Shown: positions 43,971 through 53,988, counted from the stretch's first letter. The stretch is 64,000 bases of DNA from Pusillimonas noertemannii (GCF_003096595.1 NZ_QEKO01000002.1:745064-809063), one strand, 5' to 3'. The notes: generated by a model from the sequence alone, not told the origin. Program-made: numbers and translations.

Positions 43971-45272
43971 ATGCCACCGATCAATCGCCTCCGCTCGCAA
44001 GATCCCGACTTCAGCCAGTCCCTGCGTACGCTGCTCGCCTTCGATGCCGAGCAGGACGACAGCATCGAGCACGTCGTGGCCGACGTGCTCAAAGACCTGC
44101 GACACCGGGGCGACGAGGCGCTGCTTGAATACACCCGCCGCTTCGACCGGGTACAGGCTTCGTCCGTCCAGGCGCTCGAAATTCCGCGCCAGGAATGGCA
44201 GGCCGCCCTGCAGGCCCTGCCGCAAGACCAGCGCGCCGCCCTCGAAGAAGCCGCCCGCCGCGTGCGCGCCTACCACGAGCGCCAGAAGGCCGAAAGCTGG
44301 TCGTACACTGAAAGCGACGGCACCACGCTGGGGCAAAAGATCACGCCGCTCGATCGCGTCGGCCTGTATGTGCCCGGCGGCAAGGCCGCCTATCCGTCGT
44401 CGGTGCTGATGAACGCCATTCCGGCCAAAGTGGCCGGTGTGCCCGAGGTCGTCATGGTTACCCCCACGCCCGACGGCGCGCGCAACCCCATCGTGCTGGC
44501 CGCGGCAGCCATCGCGGGCGTCGACCGCGCCTGGGCGATCGGCGGCGCGCAGGCCGTCGGAGCGCTTGCCTATGGCACGCAAACCATCACCCCGGTAGAC
44601 AAGATCGTCGGCCCCGGCAATGCCTATGTGGCCGCCGCAAAACGCCGCGTGTTCGGCACCGTCGGCATCGACATGATCGCCGGGCCCAGCGAAATATTGA
44701 TCATCGCCGACGGCACCACGCCCGCCGACTGGATCGCCATGGACCTCTTCTCGCAGGCCGAGCACGACGAACTGGCCCAGGCCATACTGCTGTGCCCCGA
44801 CGCGGCCTACCTCGACCAGGTGCAGGAATCCATCGAACGCCTGCTGCCCACCATGCCCCGGGCCGACATCATCCGGGCCAGCCTTTCGGGCCGCGGCGCA
44901 CTGATCCTGGTCGACGACCTGGACCAGGCCTGTGCTATTGCCAACGAGATCGCCCCCGAGCACCTCGAGATCTCCACCCAGCAGCCCGAAGTCTGGGCCG
45001 ACAAGATCCGCCATGCGGGCGCCATCTTCATGGGCCGCTACAGTTCCGAGTCGCTGGGCGACTACTGCGCCGGCCCCAATCACGTGCTGCCCACCTCGCG
45101 CACGGCGCGCTTTTCGTCGCCACTGGGCGTATACGACTTCCAGAAACGCAGCAGCCTCATCAACGTATCGCACCAGGGCGCCCAGTCCCTGGGGCGCATC
45201 GCCGCGACGCTGGCGCACGGCGAAGGCCTGCAGGCGCACGCGGGCAGCGCGCAATACCGGCTCGAATCCTGA
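43971..45272 (+). CDS. hisD: Histidinol dehydrogenase
   Basis: 433 aa from ATG 43971; an in-frame TTG at 43938 is possible but would place coding in an AT-rich tract. No clear ribosome site is seen. [35 protein letters not shown] and the [18 protein letters not shown] signature contain the Zn-binding and catalytic residues. Oxidises histidinol to histidine in two NAD+ steps. An AT-rich 66-bp gap with TATACT (43931-43936) precedes it and may hold an extra promoter. hisC, expected next in many relatives, is missing. Confidence 0.96.
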   Translation: MPPINRLRSQDPDFSQSLRTLLAFDAEQDDSIEHVVADVLKDLRHRGDEALLEYTRRFDRVQASSVQALEIPRQEWQAALQALPQDQRAALEEAARRVRAYHERQKAESWSYTESDGTTLGQKITPLDRVGLYVPGGKAAYPSSVLMNAIPAKVAGVPEVVMVTPTPDGARNPIVLAAAAIAGVDRAWAIGGAQAVGALAYGTQTITPVDKIVGPGNAYVAAAKRRVFGTVGIDMIAGPSEILIIADGTTPADWIAMDLFSQAEHDELAQAILLCPDAAYLDQVQESIERLLPTMPRADIIRASLSGRGALILVDDLDQACAIANEIAPEHLEISTQQPEVWADKIRHAGAIFMGRYSSESLGDYCAGPNHVLPTSRTARFSSPLGVYDFQKRSSLINVSHQGAQSLGRIAATLAHGEGLQAHAGSAQYRLES

Positions 45273-45312
45273 TATAAACACAAGATATCCAGCCGTTCAG
45301 CACCCGCAACGC

Positions 45313-45340
45313 CGCCGCCGGATCATTCGCACCGGCGGCG
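45313..45340 (+). other. Intercistronic hairpin between hisD and hisB
   Basis: Perfect 9-bp arms CGCCGCCGG (45313-45321) and CCGGCGGCG (45332-45340) with a 10-base loop, no T-run. The 101-bp gap here is the place where hisC lies in some related operons. It may be an RNA processing or stabilising element. Confidence 0.45.
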
Positions 45341-45373
45341 CCCGAACCGACCCACATCCGATTTGCCTCGACC

Positions 45374-45961
45374 ATGCGTACTGCCGACATTACCCGAAAC
45401 ACCAATGAAACGCGTATCCGCGTCTCCATCAACCTCGACGGCACCGGCCGCCAGACCATCAACACCGGCGTCCCGTTCCTTGACCACATGCTCGACCAGA
45501 TCGCCCGCCACGGCATGATCGACCTCGACGTGCACTGCGACGGCGACACCCACATCGACGACCACCACACCGTCGAAGACGTCGGCATCGCACTGGGGCA
45601 GGCTTTCGCCGCCGCGGTGGGCAACAAGGCGGGCCTGATCCGCTACGGCCACTCTTACGTGCCGCTTGATGAAGCCCTGTCACGCGTGGTCATTGATTTC
45701 TCCGGCCGGCCGGGCCTGTTCTACCAGGTTCCGTTCACGCGCGCGCTGATCGGCCGCTTCGACGTGGACCTGGCGCGCGAATTCTTCCAGGGCTTCGTCA
45801 ACCACGCCCTGGTCACGCTGCACATCGACAATCTCAAGGGCGAGAACGCGCACCATCAGTGCGAGACCATCTTCAAGGCCTTCGGCCGCGCCCTGCGCAT
45901 GGCCACCGAAGTCGACTCGCGCGCCAACGGCGCCGTTCCGTCCACCAAGGGCGTTCTTTAA
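45374..45961 (+). CDS. hisB: Imidazoleglycerol-phosphate dehydratase
   Basis: 195 aa, monofunctional (no histidinol-phosphatase domain as in E. coli HisB). [35 protein letters not shown] and the C-terminal [18 protein letters not shown] hold the Mn2+-binding His and Glu residues. It dehydrates IGP to imidazole-acetol phosphate. hisH begins 24 bp after. The histidinol-phosphatase must be encoded elsewhere. Confidence 0.96.
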   Translation: MRTADITRNTNETRIRVSINLDGTGRQTINTGVPFLDHMLDQIARHGMIDLDVHCDGDTHIDDHHTVEDVGIALGQAFAAAVGNKAGLIRYGHSYVPLDEALSRVVIDFSGRPGLFYQVPFTRALIGRFDVDLAREFFQGFVNHALVTLHIDNLKGENAHHQCETIFKAFGRALRMATEVDSRANGAVPSTKGVL

Positions 45962-45985
45962 CCCGACTCCTTTCCGGCTCCAATC

Positions 45986-46639
45986 GTGAATACTATCGCC
46001 ATCGTCGACTACGGCATGGGCAATTTCCACTCGGTGGCACGCGCACTGCGCGCGGCCGCCCCCGACGCCGACATCCGCATCTGCCGCGAAGCCAGCCACA
46101 TCGACAACGCCTCGCGCGTGGTGTTTCCCGGCCAGGGCGCCATGCCCGACTGCATGCGCACCCTCAATGAATCAGGCCTGCGCGAAGCAGTGCTGCGCGC
46201 CGCGCGCAGCAAGCCGCTACTGGGCGTGTGCGTGGGCGAACAGATGCTGTTCAGCCACAGCGAAGAAGGCGACACGCCCTGCCTGGACGTCTTCCAGGGC
46301 CGCGTCAGGCGCTTTTCGGGCCCCGGCTACGCCTCGGCGTCGGCCCACACCGACGACACCGAACTGCTGAAGGTGCCCCACATGGGCTGGAACCGCGTCA
46401 AGCACGTGCGGCACCACGCTTTGTGGGACGGCATCGCCGACAACACGCACTTTTATTTCGTGCACAGCTATTACGTCCAGCCCAGCGATCCCGCGCTTAC
46501 AGCGGGGCTGGCCCATTACGGGGTAAGCTTTACCTGCGCGGTGGCTCGAGATAACATTTTCGCAGTGCAGTTCCATCCTGAAAAAAGCGCCGACGCCGGC
46601 TTGCGCCTGTATCGCAACTTCGTCGACTGGAACCCCTGA
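45986..46639 (+). CDS. hisH: Imidazole glycerol phosphate synthase, glutamine amidotransferase subunit
   Basis: 217 aa class I amidotransferase: [15 protein letters not shown] at the N-terminus, nucleophile Cys in [11 protein letters not shown], and the His-Glu of [14 protein letters not shown]. It feeds ammonia to HisF. GTG codon-free start ATG at 45986. hisA follows after 48 bp. Confidence 0.96.
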   Translation: MNTIAIVDYGMGNFHSVARALRAAAPDADIRICREASHIDNASRVVFPGQGAMPDCMRTLNESGLREAVLRAARSKPLLGVCVGEQMLFSHSEEGDTPCLDVFQGRVRRFSGPGYASASAHTDDTELLKVPHMGWNRVKHVRHHALWDGIADNTHFYFVHSYYVQPSDPALTAGLAHYGVSFTCAVARDNIFAVQFHPEKSADAGLRLYRNFVDWNP

Positions 46640-46687
46640 GCCGCGCTTGCGCGCCTTTCCCTTCTAATTGCTTAACGAACTCCGATC

Positions 46688-47431
46688 ATGCTTTTGATTC
46701 CCGCTATCGACCTCAAAGACGGCCAGTGCGTGCGGCTGCGCCAGGGCGACTTGGGCGACGCCACCATCTTCTCCGAAGCGCCGGCCTCGATGGCCGCACA
46801 ATGGCTCGAGCAGGGCGCGCGGCGCCTGCACCTGGTCGACCTGAACGGCGCCGTGGCCGGCACGCCCAAGAACCAGGTGGCCATCAAGGCCATTCTCGAA
46901 GAAATCGACGGTGAAATCCCCGTCCAGATCGGCGGCGGCATCCGCGACCTCAATACCATCGAGCGCTATCTCGACATCGGCCTGTCGTACGTCATTATCG
47001 GCACCGCCGCCATCAAGGACCCCGGCTTCCTGCGCGACGCCTGCAGCGCCTTCCCCGGCAACATCATCGTGGGCCTCGACGCACGCGACGGCAAGGTGGC
47101 CACCGACGGCTGGAGCAAGCTCACCCGCCACGACGTCATCGACATCGCCCGCAAGTTCGAAGACTACGGCTGCGAAGCCATCATCTACACCGACATCGGG
47201 CGCGACGGCATGCTGACCGGCGTCAATATCGAATCCACGGTCAAGCTGGCCCAGGCCGTCAGCATTCCTGTCATCGCCTCGGGGGGTGTCACCAACCTGG
47301 CCGATATCGAGGCCCTGTGCGCCGTTGAAGACGAGGGCATCGAGGGCGCCATCCTGGGCCGCAGCATCTACGAAGGCACGCTCGACTTCGCCGCCGCCCA
47401 AGACCTGGCCGACGAGCTGGGCGCACCATGA
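46688..47431 (+). CDS. hisA: ProFAR isomerase (phosphoribosylformimino-5-aminoimidazole carboxamide ribotide isomerase)
   Basis: 247 aa TIM barrel. [16 protein letters not shown] with the catalytic Asp, [15 protein letters not shown] and [13 protein letters not shown] phosphate loops. It isomerises the Amadori-type step of histidine synthesis. hisF overlaps its stop. The duplicated half-barrel with GGG/GGV phosphate sites is the family norm. Confidence 0.96.
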   Translation: MLLIPAIDLKDGQCVRLRQGDLGDATIFSEAPASMAAQWLEQGARRLHLVDLNGAVAGTPKNQVAIKAILEEIDGEIPVQIGGGIRDLNTIERYLDIGLSYVIIGTAAIKDPGFLRDACSAFPGNIIVGLDARDGKVATDGWSKLTRHDVIDIARKFEDYGCEAIIYTDIGRDGMLTGVNIESTVKLAQAVSIPVIASGGVTNLADIEALCAVEDEGIEGAILGRSIYEGTLDFAAAQDLADELGAP

Positions 47432-48228
47432 GCGCAAGCGACATCCCGATGAACAACACGCTTACGCGGCGCATCATCCCGTGCCTTGATGTCACGGCGG
47501 GGCGCGTCGTCAAGGGCGTGAACTTCGTCGACCTGGTCGACGCCGGCGACCCCGTCGAGATCGCGCGCCGCTACAACGAACAGGGCGCCGACGAGCTCAC
47601 CTTTCTCGACATCACGGCCACCAGCGACAACCGCGACCTGATACTGCCCATCATCGAGGCCGTCGCCTCCGAGGTATTCATTCCGCTTACCGTGGGCGGC
47701 GGCGTGCGCCAGGTGGCCGACATCCAGCGGCTGCTCAATGCCGGCGCCGACAAAGTCTCGATCAACAGCGCGGCGGTGGCCAACCCCGAGCTGGTCAAGG
47801 CCGCGGCCGACTACCACGGCTCGCAGTGCATCGTGGTGGCCATCGACGCGCGCCGCACCTCCGAAGCCGGCGAACCCGCACGCTGGGAGATCTTTACCCA
47901 CGGCGGGCGCAAGGCCACGGGCATCGACGCCGTCGAATGGGCCCGCAAGATGGCCAGCTACGGCGCGGGCGAAATACTGCTTACCAGCATGGACCGCGAC
48001 GGCACCAAGGCCGGCTTCGACCTGGCGCTTACCCGCGCCGTCTCCGACGCCGTGCCGGTTCCGGTCATTGCCTCGGGCGGCGTGGGCAAGCTCGAGCATC
48101 TCGCCGACGGGGTCATCAAGGGGCGCGCAAGCGCCGTATTGGCCGCCAGCATTTTCCACTACGGCGAGTTCACCATACCCCAAGCCAAAGAGTACATGGC
48201 CCGCAAGGGCATCAACATGCGACTGTAA
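47428..48228 (+). CDS. hisF: Imidazole glycerol phosphate synthase, cyclase subunit
   Basis: 266 aa from the ATG at 47428 overlapping hisA; a second ATG at 47449 gives the usual [15 protein letters not shown] start and may be the real one. TIM barrel with catalytic Asp in IPCLDV and in [27 protein letters not shown] and [13 protein letters not shown] are the phosphate loops. With HisH it makes IGP and AICAR. hisI follows 2 bp later. Confidence 0.96.
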   Translation: MSASDIPMNNTLTRRIIPCLDVTAGRVVKGVNFVDLVDAGDPVEIARRYNEQGADELTFLDITATSDNRDLILPIIEAVASEVFIPLTVGGGVRQVADIQRLLNAGADKVSINSAAVANPELVKAAADYHGSQCIVVAIDARRTSEAGEPARWEIFTHGGRKATGIDAVEWARKMASYGAGEILLTSMDRDGTKAGFDLALTRAVSDAVPVPVIASGGVGKLEHLADGVIKGRASAVLAASIFHYGEFTIPQAKEYMARKGINMRL

Positions 48229-48230
48229 CC

Positions 48231-48644
48231 ATGAGCACCGCCACCACACCGAACTCCTGGCTGGACGACGTCGAATTCGACGAGTCGGGCCTTATTCCGG
48301 CCATTGCGCAAGACGCCGCTTCGGGCACCGTGCTGATGGTCGCCTGGATGAACCGCGACGCGCTTGCCGAAACCGCCGCCACCGGACACGCCGTGTACTG
48401 GTCGCGTTCGCGCGGCAAGCTGTGGCGCAAAGGCGAAGAATCGGGCCACCGGCAGCGAGTGCGTGAACTGCGCCTTGATTGCGACGGCGACGTCATTCTG
48501 CTGAAGGTCGAGCAGGTGGGCGGCATCGCCTGCCACACCGGACGCGAAAGCTGCTTCTTCCGCCGCCTCGACGGCGCACCCGGCCAGCCCGGCTGGACCA
48601 TCACCGACCCCGTGCTCAAAGACCCCGAGCTCATCTACAAATGA
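48231..48644 (+). CDS. hisI: Phosphoribosyl-AMP cyclohydrolase
   Basis: 137 aa. [35 protein letters not shown] and the zinc ligands in [15 protein letters not shown] and [11 protein letters not shown] identify the stand-alone cyclohydrolase (E. coli fuses it with HisE). It opens the adenine ring of PR-AMP. ATG at 48231; the stop overlaps hisE (ATGA). Confidence 0.96.
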   Translation: MSTATTPNSWLDDVEFDESGLIPAIAQDAASGTVLMVAWMNRDALAETAATGHAVYWSRSRGKLWRKGEESGHRQRVRELRLDCDGDVILLKVEQVGGIACHTGRESCFFRRLDGAPGQPGWTITDPVLKDPELIYK

Positions 48645-48991
48645 ACGACGCCGACAATTCCGCCGACATTCTCTTCCGGCTGGCCGACACGCTGGCGACA
48701 CGCCTGCCGGCCCAAGGCGGCGACCCCGATGCCTCTTATTCGGCCAAGCTGCTTGCCCGCGGCCCCGATGCCTTCCTGAAGAAAATAGGCGAAGAGGCCA
48801 CCGAGCTGGTCATGGCCGCAAAAGACAACGCCCCCGACCGCATCGTCTACGAAACGGCCGATCTGTGGTTTCACAGTCTTATCGCATTGGCACACTATAA
48901 TCTGCGACCCGAGGACGTCCTGCGCGAACTGGCTCGCCGCGAGGGCACTTCCGGCCTGGCCGAGAAAGCAAGCCGGGGCAGCGGCTCTTGA
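48641..48991 (+). CDS. hisE: Phosphoribosyl-ATP pyrophosphatase
   Basis: 116 aa MazG-like helical protein: [16 protein letters not shown] and [14 protein letters not shown] hold the Mg2+-binding Glu/Asp residues. It converts PR-ATP to PR-AMP. Separate from HisI, as in many betaproteobacteria. Last gene of the his cluster; the tat genes begin 85 bp on, with an ACGGAG ribosome site. Confidence 0.95.
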   Translation: MNDADNSADILFRLADTLATRLPAQGGDPDASYSAKLLARGPDAFLKKIGEEATELVMAAKDNAPDRIVYETADLWFHSLIALAHYNLRPEDVLRELARREGTSGLAEKASRGSGS

Positions 48992-49076
48992 AGCCACGGT
49001 TAGGTAGAATGGAGTCATAAAGGGGCAGCGGCCCCGCGACGACACACGCGGCTTACGCCGCACAACGGAGATAAAC

Positions 49077-49310
49077 ATGGGTAGTTTCAGCATCTGGCAT
49101 TGGCTTATCGTTCTCGTCATTGTGGCGCTCATCTTCGGCACCAAGAAGCTGCGCAACATGGGCGAAGACCTGGGCGGCGCCGTCAAGGGCTTCAAGAAGG
49201 GCATGGCCGATGCGGCCAACGATCCCGCCAAGCCCGAATCCGTCACCACCGAGCGCGTCGAATCCAAAGAAACCATCGACGTGCAGGCCAAAGAAAAAAA
49301 CGAGGCCTGA
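49077..49310 (+). CDS. tatA: Sec-independent translocase TatA
   Basis: 77 aa: short periplasmic N-terminus, one transmembrane helix ([18 protein letters not shown]), the FG hinge and an amphipathic helix ([16 protein letters not shown]), then a charged tail. TatA oligomerises to form the passage for folded proteins. First of tatABC. The Rieske protein PetA encoded 4 kb downstream carries a twin-arginine signal and is a likely client. Confidence 0.95.
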   Translation: MGSFSIWHWLIVLVIVALIFGTKKLRNMGEDLGGAVKGFKKGMADAANDPAKPESVTTERVESKETIDVQAKEKNEA

Positions 49311-49414
49311 TCGCGCCATGAGGCCTCGCGCCTTTGCGCGCGGCCCGGCCACGCAGCCGGCGCCAGCCCGCCTGCGCGGCTGTCCTTTTAATCCTCAACC
49401 GGCCTGAAGGTTCC

Positions 49415-49969
49415 ATGTTCGACATCAGCTTCAGCGAGCTCATGCTGATCGGCGTCATTGCGCTGATCGTGATCGGCCCCGAACGGCTGCCCAAAGTGGC
49501 TCGCACGGTGGGCCACCTGCTGGGCCGCGCCCAACGCTACGTCAACGACGTCAAGACCGACATCCGCAAAGAAATGGACGCAGCCGAGGTCGGCGGCCTG
49601 AAAGACCTGAAAGACCAGATGCAAGAGGCCGCCAATTCGGTCAAGGCCTCGGTCGAAGAAACCGGAAAATCGTGGCGCGCGCCCATAGACGAAGCCCAAG
49701 ACGCCCTCAAGCAGGCGTCCGAGTCCATCAAGACGCTGGCCGACTCGGCCCCCAAGCCCGACCAGCCCGAGCCGGCACAGGCTTCCGGCGAATCGGCCGC
49801 GGCCGCGCCCGAGCTCCCGCCGGCGGTCCAGACCTCTGAACAAGACATGCAAGACGCCGAGGCCATCGACACCCAGACTCTGCCCCTGCCCGGCTTCGAG
49901 CGCGAACCCGCCCCGGCAGGCAGCGCCGCAACCGATTCCCCCCCCACCGCCAAAGGTTCGCAGCCGTGA
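49415..49969 (+). CDS. tatB: Twin-arginine translocase subunit TatB
   Basis: 184 aa from ATG 49415 after GAAGG; upstream in-frame codons lie in a non-conserved stretch. MFDISFSELMLIGVIALIVIG and ERLPKVARTVGHLLG are the TatB transmembrane and hinge. A long amphipathic helix follows, then an acidic Pro/Ala-rich tail. TatB with TatC recognises RR signal peptides. TatC starts in the last bases (GTGA overlap). Confidence 0.95.
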   Translation: MFDISFSELMLIGVIALIVIGPERLPKVARTVGHLLGRAQRYVNDVKTDIRKEMDAAEVGGLKDLKDQMQEAANSVKASVEETGKSWRAPIDEAQDALKQASESIKTLADSAPKPDQPEPAQASGESAAAAPELPPAVQTSEQDMQDAEAIDTQTLPLPGFEREPAPAGSAATDSPPTAKGSQP

Positions 49970-50721
49970 CGCAGGAAGACAGCTTTATTTCCCACCTGAT
50001 CGAGCTGCGCTCGCGCCTGATGAAAGCCGTCGGGGCTGTTTTGCTCGTATTCATTGTTCTGTTCCTGTATCCGGGCGCCTCGGCCATTTACGACTTCCTG
50101 GCCCAGCCCATGCTGGCCGCCCTGCCGCAAGGCACCCGCATGATCGCCACGGGCGTGATCACGCCCTTCATGGTGCCCCTCAAGGTGACCCTGCTCGCGG
50201 CCTTCGTCATTGCCTTGCCGGTGGTGCTGTACCAGGCCTGGGCCTTCGTCGCCCCGGGGCTGTACAAGCACGAGCAGCGCCTGGCCCTGCCCCTTATTTT
50301 TTCCAGCACCGTGCTTTTCCTGCTGGGCATGGCATTTTGCTATTTTTTCGTCTTTCGCACGGTCTTTCACTTCATCGCCGGGTTCGCCCCCGAGTCGATC
50401 ACGCCGGCCCCCGACATCGAGGCCTATGTCAGCTTCGTCATCACCATGTTCGTCGCCTTCGGCCTTACCTTCGAAGTGCCGGTGGCGGTCGTCCTGCTGG
50501 TAAAGGGCGGGGTGGTTACGGTCGAGAAGCTGCGCGCCGCGCGCGGCTACGTGATTGTGGGCGCCTTCATCATCGCGGCGGTGGTTACGCCGCCCGACGT
50601 GCTGAGCCAGTTCATGCTGGCTGTACCCCTGTGCCTGCTGTTCGAGCTGGGCCTGCTGGTGGCGTCGCGCCTGAAGCCGCGTGAAGCGGCCGACGCTCAA
50701 GCCGAAGAAGCCGCCGAATAA
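49966..50721 (+). CDS. tatC: Twin-arginine translocase subunit TatC
   Basis: 251 aa, GTG start at 49966 overlapping tatB. Six transmembrane helices; ISHLIELRSRLM and VPLKVTLLAAFVIALPVVLYQ with the conserved FVAPGLYKHE loop define TatC, the receptor for twin-arginine signals. Length and motifs normal. The opposing protease gene ends 32 bp downstream. Confidence 0.95.
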   Translation: MTQEDSFISHLIELRSRLMKAVGAVLLVFIVLFLYPGASAIYDFLAQPMLAALPQGTRMIATGVITPFMVPLKVTLLAAFVIALPVVLYQAWAFVAPGLYKHEQRLALPLIFSSTVLFLLGMAFCYFFVFRTVFHFIAGFAPESITPAPDIEAYVSFVITMFVAFGLTFEVPVAVVLLVKGGVVTVEKLRAARGYVIVGAFIIAAVVTPPDVLSQFMLAVPLCLLFELGLLVASRLKPREAADAQAEEAAE

Positions 50722-50752
50722 GCCTGCGCGGGGCCGCCAGGGCCTGTCGGCG

Positions 50753-51910
50753 CTAGGGCTGCCTGTCGCCCAGTTGCAGCGGCGGACGCGACCCGACCCG
50801 CAGCGAAAAGTTTTTTTGCTTTCCGGCGCGCAGCACCTGGATTTCAGTCTTGCTTCCAGGTGCAAGCCGCGCTATCTGGTTCAGGAAGCTTATGGTGTCC
50901 GCCACGGCCTCGCCGTGAAGCTCGAGCACGATGTCGCCCACGCGCAAGCCCGCCTGGGCCGCCGGCCCGTTTTTCAGCACCCCCGCCACGATCACGCCCT
51001 GGCTGGCCTTCAGCCCGAAGGCCTGGGCGAGGTCGGCGGTGATGTCTTGCGGCTCGATGCCCAGCCACCCGCGGGTAACGTGCCCCTTGGCGATGATTTC
51101 TTCGAGTATGGCTTGGGCGGCCGCGGACGGTATGGCAAAGCCTATGCCCAGCGACCCGCCCGTTTCGGAATAAATGGCCGTGTTGATGCCCACCAGCCGG
51201 CCGTGGACGTCGATGAGGGCGCCCCCCGAATTGCCGGGGTTGATCGCCGCGTCGGTCTGGATGAAGTTTTCGTAGATATTGATGCCCAGGCGATTGCGTC
51301 CCAGGGCCGAGACGATGCCCATGGTGGTGGTCTGCCCCACCCCGAAAGGGTTGCCTATGGCCAGTACCACGTCGCCCACCTGCAGGTCGTGCGTGCCGTT
51401 GAACGTGATGCTGGAAAGGTCGTCGAGGTCGACCTTGAGCACCGCCAGGTCGCTTTCCGGGTCGGCCCCAATCAGCTTGGCGCGGGCTTCACGGCCGTCG
51501 TGCAGGGCAACCTCGATGGCGTCGGCCGCTTCGATCACATGGTAATTGGTTAGGATGTAGCCGTCGGGCCGCACGATAACCCCCGACCCCAGGGCCGTGG
51601 CCTCGCGCTTGCGGGTGAAGCCGGGCAGGCCGCGCAGCAGCCGCGACAGCTCGGGGTCGTTCAGCAGCGGCGATATGGGCTCGCGGATCTGCTTGGTGGT
51701 GTAGACATTGACCACCGCGGGCGCCGCCCGCGCCACCGCTTCAGCGTAGCTGCCCGCCAGGCCCGGCGCATCGGCGGCGGGGGCCCGCGCGAGCGGCTGG
51801 GCGGGCACGGGCGTGCGCTCGAGCCAATCGGGCCTAAGCGTGGCCACAATGAATAAAATACCCAGACACACCGTTACCGTTTGGGCGAAGAGCAACCAGA
51901 ATCGACGCAT
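50753..51910 (-). CDS. DegS/HtrA-like membrane-anchored serine protease with PDZ domain
   Basis: 385 aa from the ATG at 51910; an in-frame ATG at 51928 would overlap the divergent Nif3-like start codon. One N-terminal transmembrane helix (about 5-24) anchors it to the inner membrane facing the periplasm. The triad is H124 (NYHVI), D154 (SDLAVL), S228 (GNSGGAL), followed by one PDZ domain, as in DegS and not DegP (two PDZ). DegS cuts RseA in envelope stress; no rseA is here. Convergent with tatC and divergent from nif3-like gene. Confidence 0.9.
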   Translation of the reverse strand: MRRFWLLFAQTVTVCLGILFIVATLRPDWLERTPVPAQPLARAPAADAPGLAGSYAEAVARAAPAVVNVYTTKQIREPISPLLNDPELSRLLRGLPGFTRKREATALGSGVIVRPDGYILTNYHVIEAADAIEVALHDGREARAKLIGADPESDLAVLKVDLDDLSSITFNGTHDLQVGDVVLAIGNPFGVGQTTTMGIVSALGRNRLGINIYENFIQTDAAINPGNSGGALIDVHGRLVGINTAIYSETGGSLGIGFAIPSAAAQAILEEIIAKGHVTRGWLGIEPQDITADLAQAFGLKASQGVIVAGVLKNGPAAQAGLRVGDIVLELHGEAVADTISFLNQIARLAPGSKTEIQVLRAGKQKNFSLRVGSRPPLQLGDRQP

Positions 51911-51926
51911 AAGGCTGGAATCAAGC

Positions 51927-52703
51927 ATGAATCAAATCGATACGACCGAACTGAGCGCCTGGCTGGACGAAACGCTTCAGCCGCAACGCTTCCGGGATTA
52001 CTGCCCCAACGGGCTGCAAGTCGAAGGCAAGCACAGGATCAGTCACATTATCACCGGAGTCACCGCTTCGCGCGCCCTTCTTGAAGAAGCCATACGGCGA
52101 AAGGCCGATGCCGTCTTCGTACACCATGGATGGTTCTGGAAGAACGAAGACGCGCGCATTGTCGGCGCCAAGCGTGAACGCATCGCCCTGGCCCTGCAGC
52201 ATGGCCTGAACGTCTTTGCCTACCATCTTCCCCTCGATGCACACCCCCAGTTGGGCAACAACGCCCAGTTGGGGCGGGTACTGGGCTTTACACCCGACCG
52301 CGACGCCGAAGGCAATCCGCGTACCTGCGGCCCCGACGGCCTGATCTGGCTGGGCCGCTGCGCACAGCCCACCACCCTGCATGAACTGGGGCGGCACCTG
52401 GCGCAGACTCTGGGGCGCGAGCCTCTGGTCCTGGGCGAGCCCGGGCAAAGGGTAGAGCGCATCGCATGGTGTACGGGCGGGGCGCAAGGCATGATGCAGG
52501 CCGCCATCGACGCCGGCGCCCAGGCCTACCTTACCGGCGAAGCCTCTGAACCCAATTTCCACCTGGCCCATGAAACAGGCGTGGGCTTTATCGGGGCCGG
52601 CCACCATGCCACCGAGCGCTATGGGGCGCAAGCGGTGGGCGAAGCGATTGCAGCCCGGTTCGGCATAAGGGTAGAGTTCGTCGACCTGGCCAACCCGGTG
52701 TAG
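51927..52703 (+). CDS. Nif3-like dinuclear metal-centre protein (GTP cyclohydrolase 1 type 2 family)
   Basis: 258 aa, ATG at 51927. Metal ligands are visible as VHHGWFW, HLPLDAHPQLGNN and the C-terminal GHHATERYG. The family forms toroidal hexamers with a two-metal site of uncertain function (YbgI/Nif3). YCPNGLQVEG at the N-terminus is characteristic. In Bordetella it accompanies the bc1 genes. The start codon lies within four bases of the alternative protease start on the other strand. Function is not defined. Confidence 0.92.
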   Translation: MNQIDTTELSAWLDETLQPQRFRDYCPNGLQVEGKHRISHIITGVTASRALLEEAIRRKADAVFVHHGWFWKNEDARIVGAKRERIALALQHGLNVFAYHLPLDAHPQLGNNAQLGRVLGFTPDRDAEGNPRTCGPDGLIWLGRCAQPTTLHELGRHLAQTLGREPLVLGEPGQRVERIAWCTGGAQGMMQAAIDAGAQAYLTGEASEPNFHLAHETGVGFIGAGHHATERYGAQAVGEAIAARFGIRVEFVDLANPV

Positions 52704-52727
52704 GCGGACCAGGCCGCTTTGTCCGCC
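52703..52727. terminator. Bidirectional hairpin between nif3-like gene and mscL
   Basis: Perfect 7-bp arms GGCGGAC (52703-52709) and GTCCGCC (52721-52727), 11-base loop ending in TTT. It uses the last G of the stop codon and lies 15 bp before the mscL end. No T-run, so a weak or Rho-assisted terminator. Confidence 0.45.
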
Positions 52728-52741
52728 AGCGCGCGGCGCAC

Positions 52742-53200
52742 TTATTTCTTGAGCAGGTCGCGGATCTCGCGCAGCAGAAGAATATCGTCGGGCGTGGGCT
52801 CGGGCTGGGCCTCGGCCACCGCCTGTTCGCGTTCGACCGCGCGTCGGGCGCGATTGACCGCCTTGACCATCATGAACACCACCAGCGCAAGCAGCAGGAA
52901 ATTGATCAGGATGGTAATGAAGTTGCCCCAGCCCAGCACGTTTCCGCCCGCCTCGACGATGGCCTCGTAGCTGCGGGGGCCCGTGTAGTTTTCGGGTTCT
53001 TTCAGCACCCAGAAGAGGTTGGTGAAATCGACCTGCCCGCCCAGTATGAAGCTGATGATGGGCATGATGATATCTTTCACCAGCGAGTCGATGATCTTGC
53101 CGAAAGCCGCGCCGATGATCACACCGACGGCCAGATCGATCATGTTGCCCTTGACGGCGAACTCGCGAAACTCAGCCAAAAAACCGCGTGCAGTGCTCAT
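52742..53200 (-). CDS. mscL: Large-conductance mechanosensitive channel
   Basis: 152 aa. The first helix [24 protein letters not shown] with the GxxxG-like pore, the periplasmic loop, and second helix ([19 protein letters not shown]) plus C-terminal coiled helix ([12 protein letters not shown]) match MscL. It is a pentameric pressure-relief channel of the inner membrane. AGGGG lies upstream of the ATG. Divergent from the bc1 operon. Confidence 0.96.
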   Translation of the reverse strand: MSTARGFLAEFREFAVKGNMIDLAVGVIIGAAFGKIIDSLVKDIIMPIISFILGGQVDFTNLFWVLKEPENYTGPRSYEAIVEAGGNVLGWGNFITILINFLLLALVVFMMVKAVNRARRAVEREQAVAEAQPEPTPDDILLLREIRDLLKK

Positions 53201-53220
53201 ATGAGATATCCCCTAGTAAT

Positions 53221-53249
53221 TTCACCCGTCTGCGGGCTAACGCTATAAT
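53221..53249 (+). promoter_or_regulatory. Predicted sigma70 promoter of petABC
   Basis: TTCACC (53221-53226), 17-base spacer, perfect TATAAT (53244-53249). Expected start near 53256 and leader about 73 nt to petA at 53329. The 128-bp gap holds no other signal I recognise. Confidence 0.6.
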
Positions 53250-53328
53250 ACGCGGTTGAGAGAATATCCAACACTCCAAAATACACTGAATCGCGCTGCC
53301 CGATACGGGCACGAACAAGGATACAAGC

Positions 53329-53988
53329 ATGAGTCAGGACAAGTCACAGTTCGACGACGTTTCCGCGGACGGAACGATGGCCATCGATGCCAATCTTCCT
53401 CCCGATCCGTCGCGACGCTTCTGGGTGGCGACCGCCTGTGCAGTCGGCGGTGCCGCCGGCGTCGCAACGGCCGTTCCTTTCGTGGGGTCGTTTGCACCGT
53501 CAGCCAGGGCCCGCGCTGCCGGCGCCCCGGTACAAGTCGACCTCAGCTCCATCCCCGAGGGCCAGATGCGGACCGTCGAATGGCGCGGCAAGCCCGTGTG
53601 GGTCCTGCACCGCACCCAGCAGCAGATCGACGAGCTTCCCAACAACGACCCCTTCCTGGCCGACCCGCAATCCGAGCGCCCCGGCTTCACGCCCGAGTTC
53701 GCCCGTAACGAATACCGCTCGCGCGATCCCAAGTTCTTTGTTGCCGTAGGCATCTGCACCCACCTGGGCTGCTCGCCAACGCCGCACCTGGCCGCCGGCC
53801 CCGGCCCCGGCCTGCCCGCCGACTGGGAAGGCGGTTTTTTCTGCCCCTGCCACGGCTCGGCCTTCGACCTGGCCGGCCGCGTCTACAAAAACAAACCCGC
53901 ACCCGACAACCTCGAGGTGCCGCCTTACGAGTTTTCGGCCGACGGCACGCACGTCACCATTGGTGTCGACGAAAATAACAAGGCCTGA
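53329..53988 (+). CDS. petA: Ubiquinol-cytochrome c reductase Rieske iron-sulfur subunit
   Basis: 219 aa. RR at 29-30 followed by FWVATACAVGGAAG is a twin-arginine signal anchor, so TatABC should insert the folded protein. 2Fe-2S ligands: CTHLGC (143-148) and CPCHGS (172-177). The subunit transfers an electron from ubiquinol to cytochrome c1 at the bc1 complex. petB starts 53 bp downstream with GGAAACG as ribosome site. Confidence 0.97.
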   Translation: MSQDKSQFDDVSADGTMAIDANLPPDPSRRFWVATACAVGGAAGVATAVPFVGSFAPSARARAAGAPVQVDLSSIPEGQMRTVEWRGKPVWVLHRTQQQIDELPNNDPFLADPQSERPGFTPEFARNEYRSRDPKFFVAVGICTHLGCSPTPHLAAGPGPGLPADWEGGFFCPCHGSAFDLAGRVYKNKPAPDNLEVPPYEFSADGTHVTIGVDENNKA

